A stretch of 55,415 nucleotides of DNA from assembly GCA_029559035.1 (NCBI GenBank), contig JAKQCT010000021.1, positions 1 to 55,415 on the forward strand, in the 5' to 3' direction. Positions 25,996-34,612 of the stretch are shown here, piece after piece; position 1 is the stretch's first letter; each line of letters opens with the position of its first letter. The notes beneath the pieces are model-generated. The model was given only the letters and a program-made list of their open reading frames with translations, was not told the origin of the DNA and made no database searches. A program made the position numbers and the translations under genes. Origin of the DNA: Acidobacteriota bacterium (lineage in GTDB: Bacteria > Acidobacteriota > UBA4820).

Positions 25996-27195
25996 TCAGG
26001 CGAGGACCTTGCCGATAGTCGATACTGCCCAGTCCACTTCCTCGGCGGTTATGGTCAGCGCGGGGGCGAACCTGATCACCTGTTCGTGAGTGTCCTTGGC
26101 GAGGAGCCCGTTCTCCATCAGCTTCATGCAGTAGGGGCGCGCCTTTCCCGCCTCGTTCTTTATGACGAGCCCGATCAGGAGACCTTTCCCCCTGACCAGG
26201 GCGACTTTGGGGTTGTTGAGTTTCCTGAGGCCTTCCATGAAGCGGGTTCCCATCTCCTCAGCCCGTTCGGCCAGCTTTTCGTCCCGGAGAACTTCGAGGG
26301 CTGCCTGCGAAACGGCCGCGGCAACCGGATTTCCTCCGAAGGTCGAGCCGTGGTCGCCCGGGTGGAATACGCCCATCACCTCTTCGCCGGAAACGATCGC
26401 GGAAACAGGATACATCCCGCCGCCGAGGGCCTTGCCCAGCACCAGGATGTCGGGCTTGATCCCTTCCCACTGGGTAGCGAACCACTTGCCGGTGCGGCAG
26501 AAGCCCGTCTGGACCTCGTCCGCGATGAAGAGCACCTTGTTCTGTTTGCAGATGTCGAAGCACTCCTTCAAGTAGCCTTCGGGAGGCACTACGACCCCCG
26601 CCTCGCCCTGGATGGGCTCGACGAGGAATCCGACCGTGTTCTTGTTTATGGCTTTTTTGAGAGCCGCCGGGTCGCCGTAAGGGATCGTTACGAAGCCGGG
26701 CGTGTATGGCCCGAAGCCGTCACGCGTCTGCTCGTCGGAGGAGAACCCGATGATCGTGGTCGTCCTTCCGTGGAAGTTCTGCTCGCAGACGATGATCTCC
26801 TGTTTCCCGTTCTCGACGCCCTTGACGTATTTTCCCCACTTGCGGGCGGCCTTGATCGCCGTCTCGACCGCCTCGGCGCCGGTGTTCATTGGGAGCGCCT
26901 TGGGGTAGCCTGTGAGCTCGCACAGGAGCTTCAACCAGTCGCCCATCCTGTCGTTGTGGAACGCTCTCGAGGTGAGAGTGACCCTGTCGGCCTGGGCTTT
27001 GAGGGCGGCCACGATCTTCGGGTGGCGGTGGCCCTGGTTGACGGCCGAGTAGGCGGAGAGGCAGTCCATATACTTCTTTCCGTCGACGTCCCAGACCCAG
27101 ACTCCCTCGGCCTTTTCGATGACGACCGGGAGGGGGTGGTAGTTGTGGGCGCCGTATGTTTCATCTGTTTTGATAAAGTCCTGGGTTCTTGACAT
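25996..27195 (-). CDS. rocD: Ornithine--oxo-acid aminotransferase
   Basis: PLP enzyme that moves the delta-amino group of ornithine to 2-oxoglutarate, giving glutamate semialdehyde and linking arginine and proline metabolism. The 399 residues show the RocD-type opening YGAHNYHPLPVVIEKAEG, NTGAEAVETAIK, FHGRTTTIIGFSS, DEVQTGFCRTGKW and the PLP lysine in LGKALGGGMYPVSA. It starts with GGAGG eight bases upstream. No other arginine pathway gene is adjacent. Confidence 0.94.
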   Translation of the reverse strand: MSRTQDFIKTDETYGAHNYHPLPVVIEKAEGVWVWDVDGKKYMDCLSAYSAVNQGHRHPKIVAALKAQADRVTLTSRAFHNDRMGDWLKLLCELTGYPKALPMNTGAEAVETAIKAARKWGKYVKGVENGKQEIIVCEQNFHGRTTTIIGFSSDEQTRDGFGPYTPGFVTIPYGDPAALKKAINKNTVGFLVEPIQGEAGVVVPPEGYLKECFDICKQNKVLFIADEVQTGFCRTGKWFATQWEGIKPDILVLGKALGGGMYPVSAIVSGEEVMGVFHPGDHGSTFGGNPVAAAVSQAALEVLRDEKLAERAEEMGTRFMEGLRKLNNPKVALVRGKGLLIGLVIKNEAGKARPYCMKLMENGLLAKDTHEQVIRFAPALTITAEEVDWAVSTIGKVLA

Positions 27196-27244
27196 GTCTT
27201 ACCTCCATTTGAATTTTCCGCGGTTTTTACTGCGGAGAAGGCTA

Positions 27245-27273
27245 ATTGTATCTGATTATTGGCAAAATGGCAA
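27245..27273 (-). promoter_or_regulatory. rocD promoter
   Basis: On the minus strand TTGCCA (27273-27268), a 17-base spacer and TACAAT (27250-27245), about 50 bases before the rocD start. A small CCGCGG/CTGCGG-type hairpin lies in the leader. Confidence 0.7.
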
Positions 27274-27376
27274 CACGGTGCCGGCCTTGCCGGAATCGAG
27301 AATATAAAATTGAAAAGTGAAAACTGCAAAATGGATGTAGGGGCTAACGGCTGTTCGCCCAATTAGCCATAGTAAG

Positions 27377-27662
27377 GGCGCAGGGCGATGCTGAGCATCT
27401 TGCCAGGCATCGCTTGAGTCTCTCTGTGAGCAAGCTCACTCGGAGCCTTCAGCTCGCCTTTGTCCGCCTTCGGCGCCCCCTGCTGCGCCACATAACATCC
27501 CCCCCCCCCCACCCAAACACACGCCGACGGCGACGGACCATCTACGTTGTCAGACATCGACGTCCGCATCCTCAGAGTACATCACAGTACACTTCCGGTG
27601 CGGCCGTCTCGTTTTCCTAGTAGCTGGCCCATCGGCGTCTATGCGTCGGCGGCTTCGCCGCC
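27377..27662 (+). repeat. Structured repeat family 1, copy C
   Basis: Same layout as copies A and B. The outer stem is GGCGCAG (27377-27383) with CTGCGCC (27483-27489). The hairpins are GATGC/GCATC (27387-27399), GTGAG-CAAG-CTCAC (27426-27439) and CGCC-TTC-GGCG (27465-27475). A C12 tract (27499-27510) follows, then ACGCCGACGG near 27531-27540, TGTCAG (27548-27553), GAGTACATCACAGTACAC (27575-27592), CCCATCGGCGTC near 27628-27639 and the terminal hairpin GGCGGC-TTC-GCCGCC (27648-27662). It ends 78 bases before the ankyrin gene. With the rocD promoter and a short TTGAAAA stretch near 27307-27320 it fills the 544-base gap. Confidence 0.75.
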
Positions 27663-27706
27663 GGGCTCAAATATTGGGCATTCTGCAAATTTCTACGATT
27701 TGGGAT

Positions 27707-27712
27707 TATAAT
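27707..27712 (+). promoter_or_regulatory. Possible -10 element of the ankyrin gene
   Basis: A perfect TATAAT 27 bases before the ATG at 27740 and 45 bases after repeat copy C. No convincing -35 box is seen. GGGGGAG directly precedes the start codon. Confidence 0.4.
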
Positions 27713-27739
27713 TTGATTGCCCAGGATGAAGGGGGAGAG

Positions 27740-28549
27740 ATGTTGAAGAGAGTTGTTGCGCTGAGTCTGCTGATCCTGCTTCCTGTCGTCTCTTTTAACG
27801 CCAAAGGCAAGCCTATAAGTAAAAAAGAACTCAGAGAGTATTTTGCCGATGAAAAAGTTGTGGAATTGATCCTCGCCGCGAACAAGGGTGACATCAAGAA
27901 AATCGACTCGCTCGTGTCGCAGGGAGCGGATGTCAACTATATCGGAAAAGATAATGTGACCCCGCTTATTGCGGCATTTTCAAGTCTAAATATTAAGGGG
28001 TTCAAACGGCTGCTGGAACATGGCGCCAACCCTAATATCGCCACATCTGAAGGCGAATCCGTAATCTGGTTTGCGGCTATGGGTGGCGAAATCTCCAAGG
28101 AAACTCTTCCCTTCCTCGAACTATGCCTTCAGCACGGCGGAGACCCCAATTGGGTTTTCCGCAAACGATACGAAGATGGTGTCAATCATTTTGACGATGG
28201 TCGCCCGCTGATAGCTGCTGTGATCATGTACAATGAAAGGGCGATGGAGGCTTTGAAATTGCTGTTAAATTCCGGCGCTGACATAAATATGAAGGACAAA
28301 GATGGAAATAACGCTTTATGGCATGCCGCTGGCGGCCACTATGAAATTCTATTATATTTATTGCAAGCTGGTGCCGATTATGCTGCCAATAATAATTATG
28401 GGAGAAGCTTTATCTGGGATTTGGAAAAATCTCCAACGATCTCATTTGGCGACGAAAAAGATATGGCCCAACAGAAAGAATGGAAGAAAAAAGTCATCGC
28501 CTTCCTCAAAGAAAAAGGAATCGAGGTTCATCTTAAATATCCGGATTGA
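27740..28549 (+). CDS. Secreted ankyrin-repeat protein
   Basis: A 269-residue protein with a signal peptide (LKRVVALSLLILLPVVSF). At least four ankyrin units follow (VELILAANKGDIKKIDSLVSQGADVNYIG; NVTPLIAAFSSLNIKGFKRLLEHGANPN; LKLLLNSGADINMKDKDGNNALWHAAGGHYEILLYLLQAGADY). The exact target is unknown; periplasmic ankyrin proteins act as protein-binding scaffolds. The 3' half is clearly AT-richer than neighbouring genes, suggesting acquisition. Start 27740 is preferred over an upstream in-frame ATG because of the signal peptide and the GGGGGAG site; the longer form would read through repeat copy C. Confidence 0.85.
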   Translation: MLKRVVALSLLILLPVVSFNAKGKPISKKELREYFADEKVVELILAANKGDIKKIDSLVSQGADVNYIGKDNVTPLIAAFSSLNIKGFKRLLEHGANPNIATSEGESVIWFAAMGGEISKETLPFLELCLQHGGDPNWVFRKRYEDGVNHFDDGRPLIAAVIMYNERAMEALKLLLNSGADINMKDKDGNNALWHAAGGHYEILLYLLQAGADYAANNNYGRSFIWDLEKSPTISFGDEKDMAQQKEWKKKVIAFLKEKGIEVHLKYPD

Positions 28550-28620
28550 TCGAAATGTCTCCGTTTTGAATGTTAGCACTTCGATCTAATGTTTATCCTC
28601 CCCGCTCTTAAGGGCCACCC

Positions 28621-28683
28621 GTTTTGCTCAAGGGGACACGATCCCGATCCAAGAAGCCGAATCGAGTCATGTCCCCGCAAAAC
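28621..28683. repeat. Long two-part inverted repeat after the ankyrin gene
   Basis: GTTTTGC (28621-28627) and GGGGACA (28632-28638) are mirrored by TGTCCCC (28670-28676) and GCAAAAC (28677-28683), fourteen perfect pairs with a 4-base bulge (TCAA) in the left arm only. Inner CGAT/ATCG bases can extend it. The loop is about 30 bases. The T-poor flank makes an intrinsic terminator unlikely, and the form resembles REP-type palindromes. The rest of 28550-28805 shows no gene. Confidence 0.7.
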
Positions 28684-28805
28684 TTCGCACTTGCGTTCTT
28701 CCCGTCTTTCGCTTTTACCCTCATTTGCTATTTCCCATTTACCACTTAACTGGTTCTTCCGACCGCCTTCATTTATGGTAAAATTCTTGCGGGAGGAACC
28801 GGACA

Positions 28806-30629
28806 GTGGAGATCAAGACCGTACTGGATATCTACGACCATTACCTCGACAGGCTGGGGGGCGAGAGCTCTTTCGGCCACCACGACGGCAAAGCTTGGAA
28901 AAGCATCACGGGCAATGAATTCCGGGAGAGAGGCCGGAGGTTCGCGGCGTTCCTGTCGAGCATGGGGGTTTCAAAGGGCGACAAGATCCTCCTGATCTCC
29001 CACAACAGGCCGGAGTGGCACCTCACCGATTACACCGCCCACCTCCTGGGAGCGGTCCTCGTTCCGGCCTACCCTACGCTTACGGCCAAGGACACGGCTT
29101 TCGTCGCCGTCCATTCCGAGGCGAAGGCAGCCATCGTTTCTACGCCCCTGATCGCGGAGAAGCTTTCGGAGGGCAAGACCTGGGTCGGAGACCTCAAGGA
29201 AGTGATCGTCCTCGAACACTCCGGAGCCCCGCATGAGGCGCTTTTTTATCTTGACGAGGCGCTGAGAAAAGGGGAGAGCCTGATAAGCGAAGGGTTCGAC
29301 CCGGCAGGAAAGGACAGGCCCGAGGCTTCGGACCTCGCGTCCATAATATACACTTCCGGGACGACCGGTGAGCCGAAGGGAGTCATGCTCACCCACGACA
29401 ATTTCGTGAGCAACGCGAAAGCCGGCCTCGCAAGGTTCGAATTCAGAGAGAGCGACACCACTATCGTTTTTCTGCCTCTCGCGCATTCTTTCGAAAGGCT
29501 TGCCTGCTACGCCTATATCCTTGAAGGGCTGAAGATATCCTACGCGGAAAGCATTGACCGGCTCCTGGCCAACCTCCGGGATGTCCGCCCCACGGTCATG
29601 TGCGCCGTCCCGAGGCTCTACGAGAGGATCTACGGCCGCCTTATGGAGAACGCGTCGAGGTCCAACTACCTGAAAAAATATTTCATCCACGCGGGGGTCA
29701 ACATTGCCGAAAGGTGGGCAAAGGCCAGGGTCATGGAGAACAGGAAGCCGTTCTTCCTCTCCATTGCGAGAGAGTTCTTCGATCTCCTTTTCTACCGGGG
29801 GATCAGGACCCGCACAGGAGGCCGGATCAGGTTCTTCGTCTCCGGGGGCGCGGCGATAAACCCCGACCTCGAAGCATTCTTTTACGGCGTCGGCCTGAGG
29901 ATAGTGCAGGGTTACGGCCTCACGGAGACCGCTCCGGTCCTGACGTCCAACAGCGAAAGCCACATCTGTTTCGGTTCGGTGGGAGTTCCGCTGGACGGTG
30001 TCGAGATAAAGATCGACACCGACGGCGAGATCCTCGCGCGCGGCCCGAACATCATGAAAGGCTATTTCAAGAACGAGGCCGCGACAAGGGAGTGCTTCAC
30101 CGAGGACGGCTGGTTCAGGACGGGAGACATCGGCCATCTCGACGAGAAGATGAGGCTGTTCATCACGGACCGCAAGAAGGAACTGATAGTCACCGCTGGC
30201 GGAAAGAACATCGCCCCGCAGCACATTGAGAGCGTCCTGGCGGAGAACAACTACGTCAACCAGTCGGTGGTCATAGGAGACGCGCTTCCTTACCTGAGCG
30301 TGGTCATCCATCCCAACTGGGAGAACGTCAGGGCTTACGCCGAGAGGAAGGGGGTGGCCGTGACCGCCGTCGAGGAGCTTATAGTCCATCCTCAGATAGA
30401 ACACCTCTTCGACAACGTACTCAAGCGGGCGAACGTCAAGCTGTCGCGTTTCGAACAGCTGAAGGCTTACAGGCTTCTTCCCGGTGAGCTGTCGGTGGAA
30501 AGCGGCGAACTGACGCCGACCCTCAAGATAAAGAGAAGGGTCGTCCTGTCGAAATACAAGAGCCTTATCGACTCCATGTACGAGGGAGGAAGAGGCGGGC
30601 TGGGAAGGGAGAAGAGGACGGCGAAATGA
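28806..30629 (+). CDS. Long-chain acyl-CoA synthetase (AMP-forming)
   Basis: Activates fatty acids to acyl-CoA via acyl-AMP. The 607 residues show the AMP-binding motif YTSGTTGEPKG (182-192), GYGLTETAPV, the hinge region DGWFRTGDIG and GGKNIAPQHIES. It belongs to the FAA1/FadD15-like group. GTG is the start, with GGGAGG about eight bases upstream; TAAAAT at 28779-28784 may be its -10 element. The stop overlaps the recG start by 4 bases. Confidence 0.93.
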   Translation: MEIKTVLDIYDHYLDRLGGESSFGHHDGKAWKSITGNEFRERGRRFAAFLSSMGVSKGDKILLISHNRPEWHLTDYTAHLLGAVLVPAYPTLTAKDTAFVAVHSEAKAAIVSTPLIAEKLSEGKTWVGDLKEVIVLEHSGAPHEALFYLDEALRKGESLISEGFDPAGKDRPEASDLASIIYTSGTTGEPKGVMLTHDNFVSNAKAGLARFEFRESDTTIVFLPLAHSFERLACYAYILEGLKISYAESIDRLLANLRDVRPTVMCAVPRLYERIYGRLMENASRSNYLKKYFIHAGVNIAERWAKARVMENRKPFFLSIAREFFDLLFYRGIRTRTGGRIRFFVSGGAAINPDLEAFFYGVGLRIVQGYGLTETAPVLTSNSESHICFGSVGVPLDGVEIKIDTDGEILARGPNIMKGYFKNEAATRECFTEDGWFRTGDIGHLDEKMRLFITDRKKELIVTAGGKNIAPQHIESVLAENNYVNQSVVIGDALPYLSVVIHPNWENVRAYAERKGVAVTAVEELIVHPQIEHLFDNVLKRANVKLSRFEQLKAYRLLPGELSVESGELTPTLKIKRRVVLSKYKSLIDSMYEGGRGGLGREKRTAK

Positions 30630-32707
30630 GTCCCATCCGCTCCCTGACGCCCCGTCAGGCGGCGAAACTGTCCAAGGCCGGCATCGATTCCCCGAGGGAG
30701 CTTCTGTACAATTTCCCCTTCCGCTACGAGGACAGGAGGAACTTGAAGCCCGTCTCTGGCGTCCGCGAAGGCGAATGGGCAACGCTCCTCGTCACCGTCC
30801 TGGACAAGAAAGGCCGCCGCAGCTTCAGGAGCAGGGTTTCCGTCTTCGAGGCGCTCGTGACGGACGGGGCCTCGAACCTTCACGTGGTGTGGTTCAACCA
30901 GCCGTGGCTCGACAAAACCCTGGAAAAGGGCAGGAAGTATTATCTTTACGGAAAGGTGTCGCTTTTCCCGACAAGGAGCGGAAACCGCCTCCAGATGGAA
31001 AACCCGGACATCGAGACTTTTTCCGAAAAGGAAGAAGAATCGATCCACACTAACAGGATCGTTCCGGTTTACAGGAAGATCGGGAACTTCGGCACGAAAA
31101 GCCTCAGGGCGGCCATGTTCAGGGTCCTCGCGGACGATGAGATAGTCGAATGCCTGCCGTCGGCGATCCTCGAAAAAGAAAAATTCCCCGAAGCAGGAGC
31201 GGCGTTCGGGGAGATACATTTTCCGAGGGATGATAAGTCGGCGGCGGAGTCGGCGGGGAAAACATCTCCCGCGATAAGGCGTTTTATCTTCGAAGAGCTT
31301 TTTTCCTTCGAGACGCTTGTGCTCCGGGAATCCGCCAAGAGGAAAAAGGAGAAGGCCAGGCCGATCAGGAAGTCGGCCGAGATAGGGGAGCGGCTCAGAC
31401 AGGCACTTCCGTTCGACCTCACATCCGCCCAGAAAAGGGTCTTCCGGGAGATGGCGGATGATCTTTCGTCAGACATGCCCATGTACAGGCTGCTCCAGGG
31501 AGACGTCGGAAGCGGCAAGAGCATCATGGCTTACCTTGGAATGCTCTGGGCGGCGCTGTCGGGGTTCCAGTCGGCCTACATGGCGCCGACGGAGACGCTC
31601 GCTTCCCAGGTGTTCCTGGGGCTCGGCGGAATGTCGGAGAAACTTGGGCTCGAAACGGTGCTGCTTCTTTCCTCGACTAGGGCCTCCGAGAAAAGGAGGA
31701 TCCTCGAAGGCCTTGGAAGCGGATCGATCAGGCTTGTAGTGGGGACCCAGAGTCTCTTTCAGGAAGGAGTCGGATACAACAACCTCAACTTCATCGTCAT
31801 CGACGAACAGCACCGTTTCGGGGTGAGGCAGAGGGCCGCTCTGGCCTGCAAGGGGGTTAACCCGCACATGCTCGCCATGTCGGCCACGCCGATACCCAGA
31901 AGCCTCGCGCTGACCCTACACGGGGACCTGGATATCTCCGTACTTGACGAGATGCCCCCGAACAGGGAGAAGGTCGTCACTGCCGTCAGGAACGAGTCGG
32001 CGAGGGATAAGGTCGAGGATTTCGTCCGGCGGACGATGGACCAGGGCAAACAGGCGATATTCGTCTTCCCGCAGATCGGGGAGAACGAGGCGGTCGACAT
32101 GCGGGCCGCTTCCGAGGCGTTCGAGAAGTTCAGGCTCGGCCCCTTCCGCGGATATCCGCTCGCCATGATCCACGGCAGGATGGCCGCTAAGGAGAAGGAC
32201 AGGGTCATGGAGTCGATGAGGAAGCGGGAGACGCTCCTTCTCGTGGCGACTACCGTCGTGGAGGTGGGGATAGACCTTCCCAGGGCGGGCGTCATAGTGG
32301 TCGAGAACGCCGAAAGGTTCGGCCTCGCCCAGCTCCACCAGCTCAGGGGCAGAGTGGGGAGGGGAAGGGAAAAGGGATACTGCGTCCTGATGACCGGGGA
32401 GGGCAGGTCGAAGGCATCCTGCGAGAGGCTCAGAGTGCTCGAGGAAACCTCCGACGGCTTCAGGATAGCGGAGGAAGACCTGAGGCTGAGGGGGGCCGGG
32501 GAGATCGCGGGGACCAGGCAGTGGGGGATATCCCAGTTCCAGTTCGCCAACCCGGCGAGGGACCTCAGTATGCTCGAAAAAGCGAGAAAGTACGCCGAAA
32601 AGATGCTTGCGGGAGAGCTTTTCAGGAACGACGATGAAAGGGTGAGATTCGAAGAATGGCACGGCGAATTCGCGAAAAAATTTCAATTCTTGTCCAGAAG
32701 CGGCTGA
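30626..32707 (+). CDS. recG: ATP-dependent DNA helicase RecG
   Basis: Remodels stalled replication forks and branched DNA. The 693 residues have an N-terminal wedge/OB domain (about 45-140), a helicase core with GDVGSGKS (292-299), DEQH (393-396), TATPIPRSLALT-like motif SATPIPRSLALTLHG, and the TRG-type C-terminal segment DLRLRGAGEIAGTRQWG. It is coupled to fadD by an ATGA overlap and overlaps lnt by 52 bases. Confidence 0.96.
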   Translation: MSPIRSLTPRQAAKLSKAGIDSPRELLYNFPFRYEDRRNLKPVSGVREGEWATLLVTVLDKKGRRSFRSRVSVFEALVTDGASNLHVVWFNQPWLDKTLEKGRKYYLYGKVSLFPTRSGNRLQMENPDIETFSEKEEESIHTNRIVPVYRKIGNFGTKSLRAAMFRVLADDEIVECLPSAILEKEKFPEAGAAFGEIHFPRDDKSAAESAGKTSPAIRRFIFEELFSFETLVLRESAKRKKEKARPIRKSAEIGERLRQALPFDLTSAQKRVFREMADDLSSDMPMYRLLQGDVGSGKSIMAYLGMLWAALSGFQSAYMAPTETLASQVFLGLGGMSEKLGLETVLLLSSTRASEKRRILEGLGSGSIRLVVGTQSLFQEGVGYNNLNFIVIDEQHRFGVRQRAALACKGVNPHMLAMSATPIPRSLALTLHGDLDISVLDEMPPNREKVVTAVRNESARDKVEDFVRRTMDQGKQAIFVFPQIGENEAVDMRAASEAFEKFRLGPFRGYPLAMIHGRMAAKEKDRVMESMRKRETLLLVATTVVEVGIDLPRAGVIVVENAERFGLAQLHQLRGRVGRGREKGYCVLMTGEGRSKASCERLRVLEETSDGFRIAEEDLRLRGAGEIAGTRQWGISQFQFANPARDLSMLEKARKYAEKMLAGELFRNDDERVRFEEWHGEFAKKFQFLSRSG

Positions 32708-34203
32708 GCTGGAACGCGTCGCTGTTCCTCTGGGTGGCGTTCTGGTGCGCGTCGCTGCCCCCTTACGGCATCCCCATCCTCGCCGTGGCGGCTTTCGTCT
32801 TTCCCCTGTCGGCGATTGACAGGGCGGACAGAAGGGAAGTCCTGCTTTGGACTCCTTTGTGGACAGCTCTTTTCGAGGTCGCGACGGTCTGGTGGATAGT
32901 TCCGACCATACACAGGTTCGGCGCGATCCCGTTCCCGGTCGCCGCGCTGCTCGTCCTCATGCTCTGCGCGTACCTCGGCTTTTTCAGCTATCTGTTTTTT
33001 GTCCTCGTCAAGATCCTGACCGTCAGGCTCGGCCCCGCTGGCATCTGCTTCGCCCCGCTGATATGGGCGCCGACGGAATGGCTGAAGGGAAGGCTCTTCG
33101 GAGGGTTCTCCTGGTGGGGGCCGGGGTACGCCGCGTCGATGTACGACGAGCTCCTTCAGAACGCACATGTTTTCGGCGTCCTGGGCCTTTCATTCCTGTT
33201 CGTGATGGCGGCAGCGAGCATCGCCCTTCTGCTGACCGAAAGGCGAAAGCCTGGCACGCTGGCCTATTCGCTGGTGGCCGTCGCGCTGCTCGCGGGAGCA
33301 TTTCTCCACGGCGCTTCGTACGGAAAGCAGGACCTGACGAAGTATACACGTTTCAGGGCGGGCGTCGTTCAGCCGTCCATACCCCAGGACATGAAATGGG
33401 ACGAGGGCTTCAGGGAGGAAACTATGGAGAGGCTCACGGGGCTTTCCATCAGGTTGAGCGGCGAATCCCCGGAGCTTCTTGTATGGCCGGAATCGTCCAT
33501 ACCTGTCGGGTGGGGCCAGGACCGGGCGTGCGACGAAAAGATCCGTCAGACCGCAAAGGAAACCGGTGTCCCTATGCTGTTCGGGACCGTTTTCTCGGAT
33601 GAAAAGGGGACCTACAACGGCGCGATACTTCTCGATCAATGGGGAACGCCTTCGGGAAACTACAAAAAAACACACCTTGTCCCGTTCGGAGAGTACGTTC
33701 CCATGGAAAAGTTCCTTTTCTTCGCCTCTCCCCTCGTGGAGACGGTCGGAAGCTTCGAGCCGGGGGACGATCTCTCGCCGATAGACCTGTACGGCGTTAG
33801 GTTGGGGGTGACCATATGCTACGAGGCTATCTTCCCGGGGCTGATAAGGAAGCAGGCCAATTCGGGATCGGATATCCTAGTCAATCTGTCAAACGACGCC
33901 TGGTACGAAGGAACCCCCGCGATCTACCAGCATTTCCTCATGGACCGGGTAAGGGCTGTCGAGAATTTCAGGTATATGGTCAGGAGCGCCAACGGAGGCT
34001 ATTCGGCCATCGTAGACCCGCATGGAAGGGTCGATTCGGTCTGCGGCCCGGGAAAGGCCGACGGCTGCGTCGGCATTACGAGGATAATAAGAGAAAGGTC
34101 CGTTTACGGAAGGTTCGGCGATCTCTGGCTGGCTCCCGTTCTGCTCATGTTCCTCGCATCGTTCTTTCTACCGGGAGTTCGGCGCATGGAAGCTTCCACC
34201 TAA
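32656..34203 (+). CDS. lnt: Apolipoprotein N-acyltransferase
   Basis: Inner-membrane enzyme that adds the third acyl chain to lipoproteins. The 515 residues have about six N-terminal membrane helices, a periplasmic nitrilase-like domain, and a last helix near 490-508. The catalytic triad is visible: Glu in VWPESSIPVGW, Lys in GNYKKTHLVPFGEYVP and Cys in GVTICYEAIFPG. The ATG lies 52 bases inside recG; no nearer start codon other than CTG exists. It supports lipoprotein maturation for the several lipoproteins encoded here. Confidence 0.95.
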   Translation: MARRIREKISILVQKRLSWNASLFLWVAFWCASLPPYGIPILAVAAFVFPLSAIDRADRREVLLWTPLWTALFEVATVWWIVPTIHRFGAIPFPVAALLVLMLCAYLGFFSYLFFVLVKILTVRLGPAGICFAPLIWAPTEWLKGRLFGGFSWWGPGYAASMYDELLQNAHVFGVLGLSFLFVMAAASIALLLTERRKPGTLAYSLVAVALLAGAFLHGASYGKQDLTKYTRFRAGVVQPSIPQDMKWDEGFREETMERLTGLSIRLSGESPELLVWPESSIPVGWGQDRACDEKIRQTAKETGVPMLFGTVFSDEKGTYNGAILLDQWGTPSGNYKKTHLVPFGEYVPMEKFLFFASPLVETVGSFEPGDDLSPIDLYGVRLGVTICYEAIFPGLIRKQANSGSDILVNLSNDAWYEGTPAIYQHFLMDRVRAVENFRYMVRSANGGYSAIVDPHGRVDSVCGPGKADGCVGITRIIRERSVYGRFGDLWLAPVLLMFLASFFLPGVRRMEAST

Positions 34204-34556
34204 ACCCCGGTGTTCCCTGGAGGCGAATCCCTCTCTTTCCCCCGGGGATCAACGATGATCGGTCAAACGCCGGAACACATCCCGTGCCCGTGGCGATCTC
34301 AGAGGGCTCGTTTCTTAACGATCTGTTTGATCACGGTCATTTCGCAACGATGGTCATGTCTCGCCCTCACCCATTGTGTGGTGCAGCTCACGCGGTCGGA
34401 TAATCCCGCGGGGGACCCGTCGGGCAGCGCGGCCTGACGAATGCACTTTCACCCAGATCGGAAGTCGCATGATGCCTGCATGTCGGCATGAATGGCCGCG
34501 GGGTTGGTCGGGGCCTGTAATATTGAACAGGCAAGTATTGGATAGCTGTCACTGGA
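34204..34556. other. Unassigned intergenic region between lnt and the TonB receptor gene
   Basis: About 350 bases with no supported gene. A CCCCGG (34205-34210) / CCGGGG (34242-34247) stem follows the lnt stop and could end that transcript. The remainder is GC-rich and has no tRNA, RNase P, SRP or tmRNA signature that I recognise. Confidence 0.5.
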
Positions 34557-34590
34557 TTAAAAAAAGCCCCGGACGAGCCGGGGCTTTTCC
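34557..34590 (-). terminator. Intrinsic terminator of the TonB-dependent receptor gene
   Basis: On the minus strand a GC-rich stem GCCCCGG/CCGGGGC with a short loop is followed by seven T residues, 23 bases after the stop codon. On the plus strand the hairpin is followed by TTTTCCTTT, so it may work both ways. Confidence 0.92.
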
Positions 34591-34612
34591 TTTAACGATG
34601 TGGCGGGATGAA

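Noticed and set aside
27377-27662. Group II intron domain or retron msr/msd
   Set aside because: No reverse transcriptase and no recognisable domain V core; the terminal hairpin has a 3-base loop.
27641-27739. N-terminal extension of the ankyrin protein
   Set aside because: It would begin in the terminal hairpin of repeat copy C and would displace the signal peptide; GGGGGAG supports 27740.
28971-30782. Long minus-strand frame opposite fadD
   Set aside because: It is a shadow of the strong plus-strand acyl-CoA synthetase, with no recognisable motif.
33816-34403. Plus-strand frame running past lnt into the following gap
   Set aside because: Most of it is an out-of-frame shadow of lnt; the part beyond 34203 has no ribosome site or recognisable domain.
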